Shown here one piece after another: positions 61,401-64,000 of a DNA stretch of 64,000 nucleotides. The notes beneath the pieces are model-generated. The model was not told the DNA's origin. It was given only the letters and a program-made list of their open reading frames with translations, and did not search any database. The translations under genes were made by a program, and so were the position numbers. Positions within the stretch are counted from its first letter, which is position 1. Every line of letters starts with the position of its first letter. Location: contig CM041293.1 in the NCBI GenBank assembly GCA_023052935.1, forward strand, positions 171,793,600 to 171,857,599, written 5' to 3'. The DNA is from Piezodorus guildinii. Taxonomy: Eukaryota; Arthropoda; Insecta; Hemiptera; Pentatomidae.

Positions 61401-61922
61401 CCGTGGTCGTTTCCTTAAAGACAGTCCGGCTATTTCTTTTTGAGGTCTCAAAACAGTATACGTTTTCCGGGGACTGGGAGTTAGCCCTTCGCCCTACCTT
61501 TTTACCTGAAGGACAGGGAGATTTGTGTTCAAGGTTCTCACCCTCTAGACGCATTGTCTTCACCACGACTTTAGAGCTGCGTCCACCCTCGCAGTATGTA
61601 TTCTACTCCTTCATTCTCATTGAGCCTAACCAGTCAATATGCCACCTTTAGCCTCATTGAGATACTAGCGTTGCCGCTGCCCAACACTAGCAGGTTTGAG
61701 TTCGTGGTCCTGATCCCCTAGTAGGCCTGCCTTCACCACGGCTCCGAGCGCCTACCACCCGATCCTGTAACCCTAGACAGGAGCCCTCACAAGGTACTAC
61801 CAGCCGGGCCAGCTGGACCAAGGTTTATTAACGAGGTGTTACTCCTCGATCCCTCCTCCTTTATCCTGGCTTGGGACAGGCCGTGGGTTCCCGGTACGTA
61901 GCCAAATCCTCACGGGCGGAGT
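58474..61922 (-). mobile_element. RTE-like non-LTR retrotransposon, full length
   Basis: The direct repeat TCATCCTCATA at 58463-58473 and 61923-61933 bounds the element. The 3' end (left) is a short ATGATG repeat, typical of RTE-like elements, with no poly-A. GC content is higher than the flanks. It carries one long ORF with endonuclease and RT (next entry). The perfect duplication means a fairly recent insertion. It lies opposite to TEX2, probably in its next intron. Confidence 0.87.
58495..61566 (-). pseudogene. RTE-like endonuclease/reverse transcriptase ORF, lightly broken
   Basis: The start is probably the ATG at 61566 (MVKTMRLEGENLEHK); a frameshift near 61440 leads to LSFAQWNILSLHRLGSLRQL, VALQKVRWRGRG and GTGFVV. 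A TGA at 61113-61115 interrupts the frame, then YTVLSCYAPTEVA, IIMGDFNAKIGKEE, NQIDQILVSRRYR and FTDHYLVV complete the endonuclease. RT: LNNNKAPGEDEIPAELLKHG, SNYRGISLLQCAYKVLSN, QAGFRGGKSTADQMF and FVDFRSAYDSIKR. A one-base shift near 59455 precedes KGVRQGDGLACLLFNLALEK, LGFADDLDIVARS, LGSVVN and LGRLRWDGHVVRMPDDEIP. Only three lesions separate it from an intact ORF. Confidence 0.87.
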
Positions 61923-62219
61923 TCATCCTCATAAACACTGCAAATTTTTCTATAAGCTTTTTGCTTACCTTTTTTTAAAATAATGCCATAAAATATGCCT
62001 ATAATGAATGATATTTTCTTCCATATTCACAGTACAATGCTAAGCTAGTTTAAACAAGAGTTAACAGGTAAAGTTGTTGACATATTATATACACTATAAA
62101 CAGCCCATCTTTTTAATTTAATTCATTCGTTCATTCATTCAAGGATTTAATTCATCAGAAAAGAAGTGTATCATAGTGACATAAAAATAAACAGAAATAC
62201 TGAAAGGACTTATTTGCTA

Positions 62220-63247
62220 GGGTTTGTCGGTTATTAAAACCGGTTTTTTGGGAGAAAATTATGAAATACAAAAACAGGTTTTTTAGTAGAAAATATTGGT
62301 TTTCAATGTATGAATAACACTTTTAAAAAAATTGAAAATAACAAATGTACCAGATTGATGAAAACACTGTTGCTAGCGATATGGTTTTTGGAATCATATC
62401 GGTCTGATATGATTTCTAGAAACGGTGTGTTTTGTCTATTGGGTGAATTAATTTAGATTTTGTATCAGTTTGTCTTCTGGCTTCTTTATGTACAGTTCAT
62501 AAATTCAGTGTTCAGTTCCATTGATCGATATTTGATATAGATGATATTATACAAAATGTAATTAGGTAACATATTTTAATATTATAAAATATAAATTTTT
62601 AAAATCAGGCTTTAAAAACGATTAAGCCTAGTTCGGTTGCAAGTGAGAGGGTATTTTCTATTTTGGGGAATTTTGTGAATAAACTAAGGACACAGCTAAA
62701 TAGCTAATCAATAGACGTCCTCTGTTTTCTGAAATCATATTTCATTAAACAAAAAAGTAAATAGAATATTTAAATTAGTTTTAAAATTACCCTGAATAGA
62801 AAATACTCGTCCTTTGCTTAATTGTCTTTGAAACTAAAAATAATATGGTTATTATGAAAATATATTGTTTTTATTTATTTATTTGAACCCTTTGCTGAAT
62901 AACTTGTTTCACTACTATAAAAATATTTACATCCTTATAGTGAAAATTATGCATAAACAACGAATAATTGTTTTTAAAAGTATTTAATCCTGGTCAACTA
63001 TTATTTATTTGTTCTACTAAATCGCATAATAAAAAAATTTTAATGTCAATAAAATTGAACAGTAAATAATTTCAATCAAAAACTGCTTTTAATCACTCTA
63101 AATTTTCTGTTAAAATTTGTTGTTCGAATTATAGAATATTCGAGTAAACAATTTTTTATAAAAATTCGAAACCAGTTAAAACCGGTTTTCTGGGAAAATT
63201 ACTATTCGAAAACAGGTTTTCTAAATTTTCGGTTTTTGTATAAACCC
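62220..63247 (+). mobile_element. hAT-like element, internally deleted
   Basis: The left end is GGGTTTGTCGGTTATTAAAA CCGGTTTT and the right end reversed is GGGTTTATACAAAAACCGAA, with more CCGGTTTT and AAACCTGTTTT words inside both ends. TATTTGCTA (62211-62219) and TATTGCTA (63248-63255) fit an 8-bp hAT duplication with one indel. At 1.03 kb it is far shorter than an autonomous hAT. Confidence 0.72.
62606..62764 (+). pseudogene. hAT transposase dimerisation-domain remnant
   Basis: The frame reads KPSSVASERVFSILGNFVNK, LRTQLNS, a stop, then SIDVLCFLKSYFIKQKSK. The SVASERVFSILGN motif is the conserved C-terminal hAT dimerisation region. The remainder of the transposase is missing. Confidence 0.75.
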
Positions 63248-63443
63248 TATTGCTAACGCAATAGATTAACTTCCATTGACAGTTTTGATTTTGTTGGGAC
63301 CTGGCTTGAACTGAAAAGGATCCACTGGGGTTTTTATTTCCTTTTGAGCAAGCATAATTAAATAGCTGTGATCTAATTATTGAGTTTTGTCTATACTTAT
63401 CTATGAATGATGTTAATATATATATATATGATGTTAATATATA

Positions 63444-63952
63444 GTGAGTAAAGAGGAAGTAGAAATGGCGATAGGAAAATTAAAACGTTATAAAGCTGCA
63501 GGAAATGATAATATCACGAGTGAATTAATCAAAGCGTGTGGAGAAGCGGGAGTTTCCAAATTATATGTTTTAGTTAAAAAGATCTGGGAAAATAAAAAAA
63601 TACCCGAAGAATGGAAAGAATCAATACTTATTGTAACAACTATCATGGGATCTCTCTTCTCCCAATATGCTATAAAATATTCTCGTCAATACTAACTAGT
63701 CGAATCACGGAATACCCTGAGGAAATTATCGGAGATTACCAATGTGGTTGTAGGCGGAATCGCTCGACTATTGATCAAATATTTTCCTTAGGTCAAATAT
63801 TAGAGAAAAAATTGGAATACAACGGTGTAGTCCATCAACTTTTTATCGATTTTAAAAAGGCGTATGATTCAATAGACCGTCAGAAGCTATATAACATCAT
63901 GATTGAACAGGGAATACCTAGAAAGTTAGTAAACCTAGTAGAGATGTGTTAG
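63444..63952 (+). pseudogene. RTE-like RT fragment running towards the right edge
   Basis: The frame starts SKEEVEMAIGKLKRYKAAGN DNITSELIKA and KIPEEWKESI, shifts frame with a small loss near 63640, then NNYHGISLLPICYKIFSSIL, GDYQCGCRRNRSTIDQIFSL and HQLFIDFKKAYDSIDRQKL. A stop is at 63950-63952. Wording fits the same family as 44101 and 54000. The start lies just after a TA-rich tract. Confidence 0.72.
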
Positions 63953-64000
63953 TCGGAAACATTTCATTAAGTTAGAATCGGTCATAATTACTCCGAGAGA

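Noticed and set aside
61348..61651. Short frames at the 5' end of the RTE-like element on both strands
   Set aside because: The minus frame is the frameshifted start of the element ORF and is counted there; the plus frame is a shadow.

Overview
The window looks like AT-rich arthropod nuclear DNA, most likely from an insect: intron-rich genes with conserved animal proteins, GT-AG splice sites, and introns and intergenic DNA dominated by transposable elements. I cannot name the species; a hemipteran would fit but that is only an impression.

Two host genes lie head to head. On the minus strand, fourteen exons between 28677 (start codon) and 2581 encode the ER stress sensor IRE1: signal peptide, lumenal sensor domain, one transmembrane helix and almost the whole kinase domain. 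The C-terminal KEN/RNase exons should lie beyond base 1 and are not in the window. On the plus strand, thirteen exons from 34722 to 57890 encode TEX2, an ER membrane protein with a PH-like region and a lipid-binding SMP domain; the rest of the SMP domain should lie beyond 64000. All exon joins keep the reading frame. About 6 kb separates the start codons, of which about 3.4 kb is later transposon insertion.

Elements in or near IRE1: a CR1-like retrotransposon 3' end (2813-3450) with a second copy; a small TIR element (4015-4474); a deleted mariner (6295-7217); a Penelope-like RT remnant (9048-9420); an RTE-like fragment (10098-10914); a nearly complete LOA/I-group retrotransposon with a 14-bp target duplication (12340-17967); and three tRNA-derived SINE families. 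The intergenic region holds a TIR element (29836-33194) split by a 5'-truncated Jockey element (30389-32851).

Elements in or near TEX2: Penelope-like terminal fragments with hammerhead-like cores, degraded Jockey/CR1-like RTs, a second mariner with a different deletion, an I-like 3' fragment, an RTE-like full-length element (58474-61922), a hAT derivative (62220-63247) and an RTE fragment running off the right end. A family here called R (about 0.8-0.9 kb, palindromic end, internal TG tract) recurs throughout.

I found no CRISPR array, rRNA, operon or gene cassette, and nothing I would call a new biological system. The items most worth a second look are the Penelope-like hammerhead cores with changing stem II sequence, family R as a carrier of microsatellite seeds, a TEX2 splice donor lying in a SINE tail, and two mariners with different deletions but almost equal length.
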